Assembly (NCBI GenBank): GCA_016212295.1
Contig: JACRGO010000206.1
Coordinates: 1 to 35,138 of the forward strand
Length of the DNA stretch: 35,138 nucleotides
From: Nitrospinota bacterium
GTDB lineage: Bacteria > Nitrospinota > Nitrospinia > JACRGO01
Direction: 5' to 3'
Below are positions 26,983-35,138 of this stretch, piece after piece. The stretch's first letter is position 1, and the number at the start of each line of letters is the position of its first letter. The notes under the pieces are model-generated. The model was not told the origin of the DNA. It saw only the letters and a program-made list of their open reading frames with translations, and searched no databases. A program made the position numbers and the translations under genes.

Positions 26983-29301
26983 ATGGAAAAAAAATCATGC
27001 TTCAGGGGAGGACTTGTCCTCCTGATTGTCCTCGCAATCGGTTTTTTATGGTTTCAGGATCTTGTCAAGAAGCAGCTCGTGGAACACACCAAGGATTCCG
27101 CTAAGTATATCGCCACCCAGATACTGGCGGACAGGAAGTGGGCCGCGTTCAGGCATAAGGAAGGGTCCCTGACCCTTCTGCCGGCCCAGGTCACGCGGGA
27201 AACCACTTCCATAGCCAGCGAGTCGGGCGACTTCAATGTCCGCCTTACCTCCCGCCGTCCGGTCAATCCCAAGAACGCGGCCAAGGATTCCTTTGAAAAC
27301 ATGGCCCTGGAAGAGATAGAAAGAGGAAAGGACTCCTTCGAAATCATTGAAGGAAAAGGAAACCAAAAAGTCTTTCGCAAGGCATTGGCTGATAAGGCGA
27401 CGGCGGACAGTTGCGTTGACCCTAAATGCCACCCAGGGAAAAAACTCGGGGACGCTCTTGGCGCCCTGAGCATAACCGTCCCCCTCTGGAAAGCGGATAG
27501 GGACGCTGGTTTTAATTCCGTCTTTTTAATCATTTTTTGGCTGGGCCTCGGCGGATTATGGTGGCTTTTCAACGCCATGGGAAAAAAGAAAGACGCTTCG
27601 GGAAAAGTCGCCCTTCTCCTTTCCCTGCAAAAGAAAGAGGCTGGGGCGGAATCCCTGGCCAGGAAAATTCTCGTCCCCACGGTTATTTCATTGATCGCCG
27701 GATTTGGAATCCTTTTGCTCATTAATTTGAGAACCGGCGAGGAAAACATAATGGGGGAGGGCAGAAGGAAATCCGACTTGATGGCGGTGAGCATCATAAA
27801 AAGTCTGCAAAGCATGATGCTTAACGGCCACGCCCTTGAGGTAAAACAGTGGTACGAAGACCTGGCGTCCATAGACAAGAAAGAGGCCAAATTCATTCAA
27901 ATTTTGCGCCTGAACGGGGACGAGGCATTCAGTGACGACCATACCATTAAGGAAGTAAACCATCATTTGGAGGCCGAGGCATTCGCTCCGCGCGGAAAAG
28001 AGGAACATCGCGAAAAAGTGCCGTTCGACCAGGCAAAATTCCTTGAGGCCAACAGGACCAAGAAAAAAGTTTATTATTTTGAAAACATTGGAGGCGAGGA
28101 ACTCCTGACCCAATTTACCCCTATTGAAAATCTTGAGCAGTGCCACCAATGCCACGGATCGGAACATGGGATCAGGGGGGTCTTGAGAATTTCCACTCCC
28201 ATCCTGGAAGTGCAAGAGAAAATCTCCAAGACCCGCCGGAACTCCATAATTATCGCGTTTTTAGTCACCGTGGCCACCTTCCTGCTCATAGGCTGGCTCG
28301 TCCGGAGAAGGGCAACCGAGCCCGTGACCCTTTTGATGGGAGCTATCCAGGAAATCGCCACCGGTAATCTGACACAGAAGATTGATTTCGAGTCCAGGGA
28401 TGAGATAGGACGGCTCGCTGAGAACGTCAATAAGATGGTTGCCGACATGAACCAGGCCCTTACCCAAGTGGTTTCGACATCCGGGAAAGTATCCAATTCC
28501 ATAGTGGATTTGGCTGAATCTTCCAACCGGATATTAGACGGCTCCAGGGAGCAATCTAATAAGACCGGGCAGGTCGCGGCCGCCATGGAAGAGATGTCCG
28601 CCACTGTAAACGAGGTTGCGCAGAATGCCAGCAACGTGGCCGGGGCCGCCAAAAACGCCACCAGCGTAGCAATGGAGGGAGGGGAAATCGTCCGGAAAAC
28701 CATAGAGGGCATGGAAAAAATTTCCAGGACGGTTGAAAATTCCTCGGCAATCATGAAAGGACTTGGAAAATCCTCGGAAAAAATAGGAGACATCGTCAAG
28801 GTCATTGACGATATAGCGGACCAAACCAACCTGCTGGCCCTTAACGCGGCTATCGAGGCGGCGCGCGCCGGCGAGCAGGGAAGAGGGTTCGCCGTGGTCG
28901 CTGATGAAGTCAGGAAGCTTGCGGAAAGGACAACCACGGCCACCAAGGAAATCGCGCAGATGATCAATGAAATCCAGAAAGAGACTTACAACGCCGTGAA
29001 CGCCATGGCCGAAGGAACTGACCAGGTCCAGGACGGGACCGATCTCGCGAGAAAAGCAGGCAGTTCCCTGGAGGAAATCGTTTCCGCTGTCAATAAGGTC
29101 TCGGACATGATTTCCCAGATCGCCACTGCCGTGGAGCAGCAATCCGCCGCCACGGAAGAGATAACGAACAACATCGCGACTATTTCCAAAGTCAGCGAGG
29201 AGGCGGAGAAAAAGGCCGAACAGTCCTCTAATACCTGTAAAGAGGTGGAGGCCCTCGCGCAGGAATTGAAAAAATCAGTTGCGAAATTTAAATTGAATTA
29301 A
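26983..29301 (+). CDS. Methyl-accepting chemotaxis protein with two c-heme-type sensor modules
   Basis: CVDPKCH (CX4CH) in the N-terminal sensor, CHQCH (CXXCH) in the second; four predicted TM segments; HAMP; hairpin tip [43 protein letters not shown]. Confidence 0.9.
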   Translation: MEKKSCFRGGLVLLIVLAIGFLWFQDLVKKQLVEHTKDSAKYIATQILADRKWAAFRHKEGSLTLLPAQVTRETTSIASESGDFNVRLTSRRPVNPKNAAKDSFENMALEEIERGKDSFEIIEGKGNQKVFRKALADKATADSCVDPKCHPGKKLGDALGALSITVPLWKADRDAGFNSVFLIIFWLGLGGLWWLFNAMGKKKDASGKVALLLSLQKKEAGAESLARKILVPTVISLIAGFGILLLINLRTGEENIMGEGRRKSDLMAVSIIKSLQSMMLNGHALEVKQWYEDLASIDKKEAKFIQILRLNGDEAFSDDHTIKEVNHHLEAEAFAPRGKEEHREKVPFDQAKFLEANRTKKKVYYFENIGGEELLTQFTPIENLEQCHQCHGSEHGIRGVLRISTPILEVQEKISKTRRNSIIIAFLVTVATFLLIGWLVRRRATEPVTLLMGAIQEIATGNLTQKIDFESRDEIGRLAENVNKMVADMNQALTQVVSTSGKVSNSIVDLAESSNRILDGSREQSNKTGQVAAAMEEMSATVNEVAQNASNVAGAAKNATSVAMEGGEIVRKTIEGMEKISRTVENSSAIMKGLGKSSEKIGDIVKVIDDIADQTNLLALNAAIEAARAGEQGRGFAVVADEVRKLAERTTTATKEIAQMINEIQKETYNAVNAMAEGTDQVQDGTDLARKAGSSLEEIVSAVNKVSDMISQIATAVEQQSAATEEITNNIATISKVSEEAEKKAEQSSNTCKEVEALAQELKKSVAKFKLN

Positions 29302-29318
29302 CGCCCTTAGGAAAGTAT

Positions 29319-29367
29319 GTCATGAGCCATGGGTGGTGAGCCATGCGCTCATGGCACATGACACATG
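29319..29367. repeat. Word-type inverted repeat GTCATGAGCCATG...CATGGCACATGAC
   Basis: Self-complementary CATGAGCCATG words. Confidence 0.55.
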
Positions 29368-29373
29368 TACTGT

Positions 29374-29565
29374 GAACTTAACGCCCTTCGGGCGGACTTT
29401 AAGGAATTGAACATCGAACATCCAACATTGAACGTCGAACGTCGAAAAAGGAAGAAAGGATTTAAAACGTAAAATGAATTTTTCTTACTTCGATGTTGGG
29501 CGTTCGATGTTCGACGTTGGACGTTCAATGTTGGACGTTCAATGTTCGATGTTGGACGTTCAGTT
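29374..29565. repeat. GAACTTAACGCCCTTCGGGCGGACTTTAA module + CGAACATTGAACGTC word inverted repeat, copy 2
   Basis: Same header, arms and loop (GTCGAAAAAGGAAGAAAGGATTTAA) as 24932-25070, with an expanded right arm. Confidence 0.85.
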
Positions 29566-29612
29566 TTTTCCTCTTCCGCATTTAGCGTCTCGTTGATTTA
29601 TAAGCGAAAAAA

Positions 29613-30704
29613 ATGGAAACACCTATACTATTGAACCGATTCCGTGGACTGTCCTTAATTTTTCTGGCGCTTTTAGCTTTAGGGCAAGGCGCGTTGGCTC
29701 CTGCGTCAGCCGTGACGCCGGATGAGGAAAACAATGTCTCCGTCTACAAGGAAAGAAGCGGCGGGGTTGTCAATATCACCAGCACAGCCATAGGATACGA
29801 CTATTTTTATAATCCCGTTCCCACCAGCGGGGCCGGGTCCGGAATAGTTATAGATAAAAAAGGGCATATAGTCACCAACAACCACGTGATCAGGAACGCC
29901 CAGAGGCTGGAGGTAACCCTTTCAGATGGCAGCAAATGGCTGGCCAATTTGGTTGGCACGGACCCTAAAAACGATATCGCCGTAATTTCCATAGATTCTC
30001 CGGCTGACAAATTAAGTCCTGTTCCCTTCGGCGACTCCGCTCATCTGGAAGTCGGCCAAAAGGTATTGGCCATTGGGAACCCCTTCGGGTTACAAGGCAC
30101 CTTGACCACCGGAATCATAAGTTCCCTGGTAAGGACCCTCAGGACCGAGGAAGGGGTGACCATGGAAAATATCATTCAAACCGACGCCGCCATAAATCCC
30201 GGCAATTCCGGGGGACCTCTCCTGAACACCGCCGGGGAACTTATAGGGGTCAACACCGCCATATTCAGCCCCTCCGGCGGGAACGTTGGAATAGGTTTCG
30301 CGGTCCCGGTGAGCGTGGTCAAGAAGATCGTGCCCCAACTGATTTCCAAGGGCTATGTATCCCATCCATGGCTTGGCGTGACAGTGCAGACCCTCAGCCC
30401 GGAAATAGCGGATTCTCTAGGAATCAAGTCCAGGAAGGGGGCCATAGTGGTGCAAGTGGTGGCCGGGGGGCCGGCGGACAAGGCGGGCCTCATCGGTGGC
30501 CAAAGGACCGTTCGCGTTGGGAACACCATAGTGGTCGTGGGCGGCGACATCATTCTGGAAATGGACGGGAAGCCGGTGGAGGAAGCTCAACAAATGATTA
30601 GAAGCATTTCCGAAAAAGAGGCCGGGGACAAGATTTCCCTGGTCTTGCTCCGCCAGGGTAAACGCCTGGATATCACGGCCGCGCTCGGAGAAGCGCCAAG
30701 GTAA
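29613..30704 (+). CDS. htrA: HtrA/Deg family serine protease with PDZ domain
   Basis: HIVTNNHVI, NDIAVISID, INPGNSGGPLLNTAGELIGVNTAIFSP triad context; C-terminal PDZ. Confidence 0.9.
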   Translation: METPILLNRFRGLSLIFLALLALGQGALAPASAVTPDEENNVSVYKERSGGVVNITSTAIGYDYFYNPVPTSGAGSGIVIDKKGHIVTNNHVIRNAQRLEVTLSDGSKWLANLVGTDPKNDIAVISIDSPADKLSPVPFGDSAHLEVGQKVLAIGNPFGLQGTLTTGIISSLVRTLRTEEGVTMENIIQTDAAINPGNSGGPLLNTAGELIGVNTAIFSPSGGNVGIGFAVPVSVVKKIVPQLISKGYVSHPWLGVTVQTLSPEIADSLGIKSRKGAIVVQVVAGGPADKAGLIGGQRTVRVGNTIVVVGGDIILEMDGKPVEEAQQMIRSISEKEAGDKISLVLLRQGKRLDITAALGEAPR

Positions 30705-30761
30705 TCCATAAGGCCCCGCCAATAGCTGAAATTCCTATATAATCAAAAAATTTTTGTATCT

Positions 30762-30940
30762 ATGCAGCTAACCGCAAAGACGCAAAGTTCGCAAAGGAAA
30801 GCTTGGCAAGAAAAAACAAAAAAGAGATTTTTATCATGGACGTTGGGGCGACCGGCCGGTCGCCCGTGCGAATTTCTTAAATTTTTTTCTCTCCAAAATT
30901 CACTTTGCGCTCTTTGCGTCTTTGCGGTGAATAGTTGCAT
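30762..30940. repeat. Dispersed self-complementary repeat, ACCGCAAAGACGCAAAG...CTTTGCGTCTTTGCGGT type
   Basis: Arms at ~30768 and ~30902-30930; nested palindrome at 30846-30865. Confidence 0.8.
30846..30865. repeat. Perfect palindrome GGGCGACCGGCCGGTCGCCC
   Basis: Exact 20-bp self-complement; same family as 9022-9049. Confidence 0.9.
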
Positions 30941-30957
30941 CCGGAATAAAAAAAAGG

Positions 30958-31605
30958 ATGGGCATGGAAACAGCAAAACCAAAAACGAAAAAAAAGGGCG
31001 ACAGGCAGCATGTGAGGCTGGATATCTCCTTTCCCATGGAGTTCACTGTCATCGAAAAGGATGAGTACCAATTAAAGAGAAAAAGCTATCTGAAGGAAAA
31101 AACCGTGGACAGGGTGGAAACCGGGGCGCGGCCGGTTCGGGTGTCTCCGCATGATCCAGTGGATGGCAGTATTCTTAATAAACTGGACCCGGACATAGCC
31201 GAGGTATGGGTGTATCAGATAAGAATGCTGGTTTCATTGGAGAAGAAGCTGGACCAACTCCTTCGCCTTATGAAGGGGCCGGGAGTCGATGTGGAAAAAG
31301 GGGATTGGCGGGAAGGAGTATGCGGGAATATCGCGGGTAACGGCATGGCCTTTTTCTGCGATGAAAGATTAAAGTCCGGCGCCTTGCTTGAAATAATGAT
31401 GACTCTTCCCAAGCTCCCGCCCATTTCAATAGGCGTTATTGGAATAATAATCAAGTCCGAAGCAGCGGACGAGGCCGGGGCGAAAGGAAAATATTTGGTA
31501 GCGGTGAAGTTCGCCGCTATAAATGAAGACGACAGGGAAGAGATTATTTCCTTTGTGCTGAAAAGGCTTAGGGAGCGATTAAAATTAACGAAGAAAGGGG
31601 TTTAA
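30958..31605 (+). CDS. PilZ-like domain protein
   Basis: DRQHVRLDISFPMEF; REGVCGNIAGNGMAFFCDERLKSGALLEIMMTLP; VAVKFAAINEDDREEIISFVLKRLRE; directly upstream of motA. Confidence 0.6.
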   Translation: MGMETAKPKTKKKGDRQHVRLDISFPMEFTVIEKDEYQLKRKSYLKEKTVDRVETGARPVRVSPHDPVDGSILNKLDPDIAEVWVYQIRMLVSLEKKLDQLLRLMKGPGVDVEKGDWREGVCGNIAGNGMAFFCDERLKSGALLEIMMTLPKLPPISIGVIGIIIKSEAADEAGAKGKYLVAVKFAAINEDDREEIISFVLKRLRERLKLTKKGV

Positions 31606-31611
31606 GATTTC

Positions 31612-32367
31612 ATGGAAATAGGAAGAATCCTCGGTATAGTCAGCGGTTTAACCGCGATGCTTATTTCTATCTTTTTAGAAGGAGGGCAGGTCATTGCCTA
31701 TATGAATCTGTCCGCGTTTATAATTATCGCGGGGGGGTGTTTCGGGGCGGTTTTATTGGCCGTCGGCGGGGATGAAATAAAAAGAGCACCCCGCCTGTTC
31801 ATGGTGGCCATGTCCGCCGGCAATGACCCGGACCCCAAAATGCTCATAAAGATATTGATGGATCTTACCAATATAGTCAGAAAGGAAGGATACAAGGGGC
31901 TGGAATCGAAACTGAAGTCCATCAAGGACCCCTTCCTGAGAAGCGGCATAAAATTAGTCGTTGACGGAATGAGCGAGGACGCCATATCGGAGCTTATGGA
32001 ATATGAGATACAAAATATTTCCAAAAGACACAAGAGCGGGGCGGAAGTCTTTAATATGCTGGGAGGGTACGCGCCCACCATGGGAATTATCGGAACGGTC
32101 CTGGGGCTTGTCAATATGTTGATGCACATGGGAGAGCTGGGCAGCGAGGGCCTTGGACACGCGGTGGCCGTGGCTTTCATCGCCACCCTGTACGGCATAC
32201 TTTTCGCTAACTCCATATTCCTCCCGCTGGGATCGGCCCTTAAAATGAAAAGCGACAAGGAACTGGCATACAAAAAGGCCATAGTGAAGGCCATCCTCTT
32301 GCTGCATGCCGGCGAAAATCCGCGCGTTCTGGAAGACAAGGTTAAATCAATTCTTGGAATAAAATAG
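31612..32367 (+). CDS. motA: Flagellar motor stator protein MotA
   Basis: Four TM; GGYAPTMGIIGTVLGLVNMLMHMG; AVAVAFIATLYGILFANSIFLPLGSALK. Confidence 0.93.
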   Translation: MEIGRILGIVSGLTAMLISIFLEGGQVIAYMNLSAFIIIAGGCFGAVLLAVGGDEIKRAPRLFMVAMSAGNDPDPKMLIKILMDLTNIVRKEGYKGLESKLKSIKDPFLRSGIKLVVDGMSEDAISELMEYEIQNISKRHKSGAEVFNMLGGYAPTMGIIGTVLGLVNMLMHMGELGSEGLGHAVAVAFIATLYGILFANSIFLPLGSALKMKSDKELAYKKAIVKAILLLHAGENPRVLEDKVKSILGIK

Positions 32368-32376
32368 GAGATTGCA

Positions 32377-33147
32377 ATGAGCGCTAAGGGAAAAGGGAAA
32401 AAGGCCGCGGCTAGTAGCGGCCATGATGACCACGGCGACGGAGGCGGCGGGGGGGGGCATGACGCCGGGGGGGGCTTGCGGTGGCTGCTTACTTACGCGG
32501 ACATGATCACCCTCCTCCTGGTTTTTTTCATCATCATGTTCGTCATCTCGGACACCAATTCAAAAAAACTTGAGATGTTCGCTAAATCCGTGCAGAAGGG
32601 ATTCCGCACTGAGAAGGGCAGGGCCAACGTAAAAAATGCGGCGCAGACCATAAACGAGGTCGCCAATGAAGAGTCAAAAGTTAAACAGGAAAAAATAGAC
32701 CCGGAGGAACTTCTCAAGCAATTCACGGCCAGCTTTTCCCAGGAAGCCGGATATGGGTTTATTAACCTGGAAAGGGGAAAAAAAGGGGTCACCCTGAAAA
32801 TGGAAAGCTCTTCTCTCTTCGCGACCGGCAGCGCGGATATCATGCCCGAAGCCGAGACCGCGTTAAAAAAGCTGGCCGGAGACCTGAAATATGTCCCCAA
32901 TAGGATTTCAGTGGAAGGGCATACGGACGCGGTCGCCGACCGCGGCGGCAGGTTTCCAACTAATTGGGAGCTTTCCGCTATCCGGGCCGTCAATATCGTG
33001 CGATACCTGGTGGAGAAGGGCGGCGTGGACCCCCGCAAGATTTCCGCCGCGGCCTATGGCGAATATAAACCCATTGCCATCAATATGCCGCAAGTCGGCG
33101 CCGCTGAGAACAGAAGGGTGGAGATAATCATACTGGATGAGTTGTAA
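32377..33147 (+). CDS. motB: Flagellar motor protein MotB
   Basis: LRWLLTYADMITLLLVFFIIMFVIS plug/TM; OmpA-like ISVEGHTDAVADRGGRFPTNWELSAIRAVNIVRYL. Confidence 0.93.
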   Translation: MSAKGKGKKAAASSGHDDHGDGGGGGGHDAGGGLRWLLTYADMITLLLVFFIIMFVISDTNSKKLEMFAKSVQKGFRTEKGRANVKNAAQTINEVANEESKVKQEKIDPEELLKQFTASFSQEAGYGFINLERGKKGVTLKMESSSLFATGSADIMPEAETALKKLAGDLKYVPNRISVEGHTDAVADRGGRFPTNWELSAIRAVNIVRYLVEKGGVDPRKISAAAYGEYKPIAINMPQVGAAENRRVEIIILDEL

Positions 33148-33155
33148 TTAATTTT

Positions 33156-33184
33156 AAATTTGTGATTTTAGATTTAAGATTTAA
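33156..33184 (+). repeat. AAATTTGTGATTTTAGATTTAAGATTTAA word repeat beside MITE copy 2
   Basis: Inverse of 26679-26706. Confidence 0.6.
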
Positions 33185-33201
33185 GGCAGGAAAAAATTTT
33201 C

Positions 33202-33417
33202 GTAACCGTTCACAGGGATGTCATGAAAAAGCGTAGAAAGCCTCATTAGCGATTTTTTACATCCCCCTTGGTCCCCCTTTGCTAAGGGGGAATTAAACAG
33301 AGCCCATTTTAGGGGCGTTTCCCGTATTCCCCCTTAGCAAAGGGGGACCAAGGTGGATATGGTTTCCTTGGCAATTGAGCGTGAAGCCGTTTTCCATGAC
33401 ATCCCGTGAATGGTTAC
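33202..33417 (+). mobile_element. 216-bp IS66-like MITE, copy 2, with 8-bp target duplication
   Basis: Ends GTAACCGTTCACAGGGATGTCATG / CATGACATCCCGTGAATGGTTAC; flanked by AAATTTTC at 33194-33201 and 33418-33425; nested CATCCCCCTTGGTCCCCCTT inverted repeat. Confidence 0.85.
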
Positions 33418-33477
33418 AAATTTTCTAAGTGAAAAATTGCGGCTGAATATTTATTCCGGCTTGTTAGGCTTGACTTC

Positions 33478-34995
33478 ATGGAAGAGCAGCCAAAAACGGA
33501 CGAGAAGGAAAAAAAGAAAAAAAAATCCACCTCGGTGGAAAGGGCCAAGGACATTGAAAGCTCATTCAACGTCCTTGAGGAGTGTTTGAATAAACTACGG
33601 AAGATATCCGGTCTTCCAACAATAGATAAAGCCGATTATAAAAAAACCGCCCAATCCAAAACAGAAAAAAAGGCGTTTAAATCCAAGGAAGAGAAAACTT
33701 TTTGGGAGCATCGGCAGATCAACCATTTCCGGGGCGATGCCCTTAGAAACGCTGTCGCCACATTAGGAGAAGAATTCACTAAAAGAAAGGAGAAGGCGGG
33801 AAAAATCGCCGCGCTCCTTCCCCTTATAGACTCGATTCAAGCCAATATTCAATCCATTCAGAAAGATTTGAAAAACTCCATTTCCTGCCGCGACAGGGAA
33901 CTGAGCGAGGCCCAGGAAATCCTGGCCGAAAAAGAGCGCAAACTGCAGGCCCAAATGGCCCTTGGCGTAAAAGGGGACCTCAAGGACGATGAAACCGCGA
34001 AAAAAATGAAGGCCCTGTCCCATGTGCGCGATGAGGCCATTCACTCCAACATCCTGGCGATAGAAGCCGTTGAGGAGGCAATGGAGACCTTAGGGGAACT
34101 GAAAGCCATGTCCGGCATGGCCCCAATGCTCCTTTCGTATTATAAGGAATATGCCTTTGTATTATGGATGGGAGGCGCGGTTATCCTGGGAGGGTCCCTG
34201 CTATTTGTCTCCGCCTCCCTGGTCTACGAAAAAATCTCTTTAGCTCCGTCAAGGTCCAAGAAAATATCTCCCGCGAAAAAAGAACCAGCGGAGGGAATGG
34301 GCGCGGAGGCCCCGACAAAACAGATAGTAGTGGAGGAAGAAAGCCCCTCCCTCCCGGTTATGCCCATTCCCGATGTCGCAAGGGAAAAGGAATTGACACC
34401 AGACGAGTCATTTAATAAAATCTTGCTGAAAGAAAGCCCTTTCATACCGACATGCGAGAACAGCTATGTCGTGCTTGCCGATGAAAGTCTTGAGCAAGCC
34501 ACTTTCGAAAAGGACGTTAAACATTATTTAGCATCAAAAAAATTTCCCGTGGAAGGGGACAGGGCAATTCAGGTTATCAAGGTCAGGGACGATAATGAAA
34601 TGATCATGGCCTTTGAGAACGGGGCGGTCAACAGTCCTTATTGCGTTAATGGAAAACTTTTTCTCCCAAGGGATATAGGATATGATCTTGGAAGGTTCCC
34701 TGTGCTTCTGGCCGCCGGCATGGACCCAATGAGCGATAATGCCCGGCTTCTCATCAAGGAACAGATAGAGGCCGCCAAGGAAAAAATGGGAAAAAATCTT
34801 GTCATTCTCCTTCCGAAGTTATACCTTGGGAAAACCGTGGAAGCGAAGGCCGGCGAAAACCAGGAAAACCAGGAAAACCAGAAAAATCAGGAGGATCAGG
34901 AGTATAATGAGGCTGTTAACGAATATTGGGACCGCTACCTGCGGATAAAGTCAGCGGCCGAGGGAAAAATTCCAGGTAAAGTTAGAAGTGACTAA
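33478..34995 (+). CDS. Uncharacterised single-TM coiled-coil protein downstream of motAB
   Basis: Long charged coiled-coil N-terminus; TM VLWMGGAVILGGSLLFVSASLV; C-terminal domain of unknown family; ENQENQENQKNQEDQE near the end. Confidence 0.7.
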   Translation: MEEQPKTDEKEKKKKKSTSVERAKDIESSFNVLEECLNKLRKISGLPTIDKADYKKTAQSKTEKKAFKSKEEKTFWEHRQINHFRGDALRNAVATLGEEFTKRKEKAGKIAALLPLIDSIQANIQSIQKDLKNSISCRDRELSEAQEILAEKERKLQAQMALGVKGDLKDDETAKKMKALSHVRDEAIHSNILAIEAVEEAMETLGELKAMSGMAPMLLSYYKEYAFVLWMGGAVILGGSLLFVSASLVYEKISLAPSRSKKISPAKKEPAEGMGAEAPTKQIVVEEESPSLPVMPIPDVAREKELTPDESFNKILLKESPFIPTCENSYVVLADESLEQATFEKDVKHYLASKKFPVEGDRAIQVIKVRDDNEMIMAFENGAVNSPYCVNGKLFLPRDIGYDLGRFPVLLAAGMDPMSDNARLLIKEQIEAAKEKMGKNLVILLPKLYLGKTVEAKAGENQENQENQKNQEDQEYNEAVNEYWDRYLRIKSAAEGKIPGKVRSD

Positions 34996-35000
34996 AGTTA
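34978..35000 (+). repeat. AAAGTTAGAAGTGACTAAAGTTA repeat unit
   Basis: Same unit as the outer arms of 18598-18793. Confidence 0.75.
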
Positions 35001-35138
35001 TAGAGCCTACGCATAAATTAAAAAACAACAAATCAATTTTAAAAAACCCAACAAAATCAATGAGTTAGGATTTTAGGGTCTATGGGTAAATTGAAAACCA
35101 GTAAATATAAACTTGTCAATTTTGAAGCAGTCCCATAA

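Noticed and set aside
28074-28967. 297-aa minus-strand ORF opposite the chemoreceptor
   Set aside because: Antisense of a strongly recognisable MCP signalling domain; low-complexity product.
30762-31064. 100-aa ORF upstream of the PilZ-like gene
   Set aside because: Spans the GCAAAGACGCAAAG repeat and nested palindrome; translation of noncoding repeat DNA.
1-35138. tRNA or rRNA genes
   Set aside because: No cloverleaf or rRNA signature recognised by eye; a tRNAscan-SE/Infernal run would be decisive.

Overview
35-kb bacterial window, read by eye; taxon not assigned. Housekeeping and motility genes: TPR protein, fused aroD-aroE, papain-like YiiX-type protein, fadE, thiolase, HD-GYP response regulator, flippase-like protein, response regulator, flaG, flagellin, TusA, lipoprotein, double c-heme chemoreceptor, HtrA protease, PilZ-like protein, motA, motB and an uncharacterised membrane protein. 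These surround an accessory region at about 5.5-16.1 kb. That region holds a DUF4258/YgiT-type toxin-antitoxin pair, two genes sharing a signal-peptide/PEGA module (one with RCC1 repeats), and a decayed type III restriction-modification locus. The mod and res genes are both broken, but between them lie apparently intact genes: an AlbA_2/Schlafen-like ATPase flanked by 113-bp direct repeats, and a tight sce7726 - sce7725 - HEPN/RES-domain operon. This operon is the best candidate for an undescribed (probably defence) system. The intergenic DNA is rich in small elements: a 153-bp IS66-like MITE with an 8-bp target duplication, a 216-bp IS66-like MITE pair (one with an 8-bp duplication), an ATATTATTACGTTCAG inverted-repeat family linked to the TA locus, a GGGCGACCGGYCGGTCGCCC palindrome inserted in frame in mod, and several 'word-like' self-complementary repeat families, one of which supplies stop codons to two unrelated genes.
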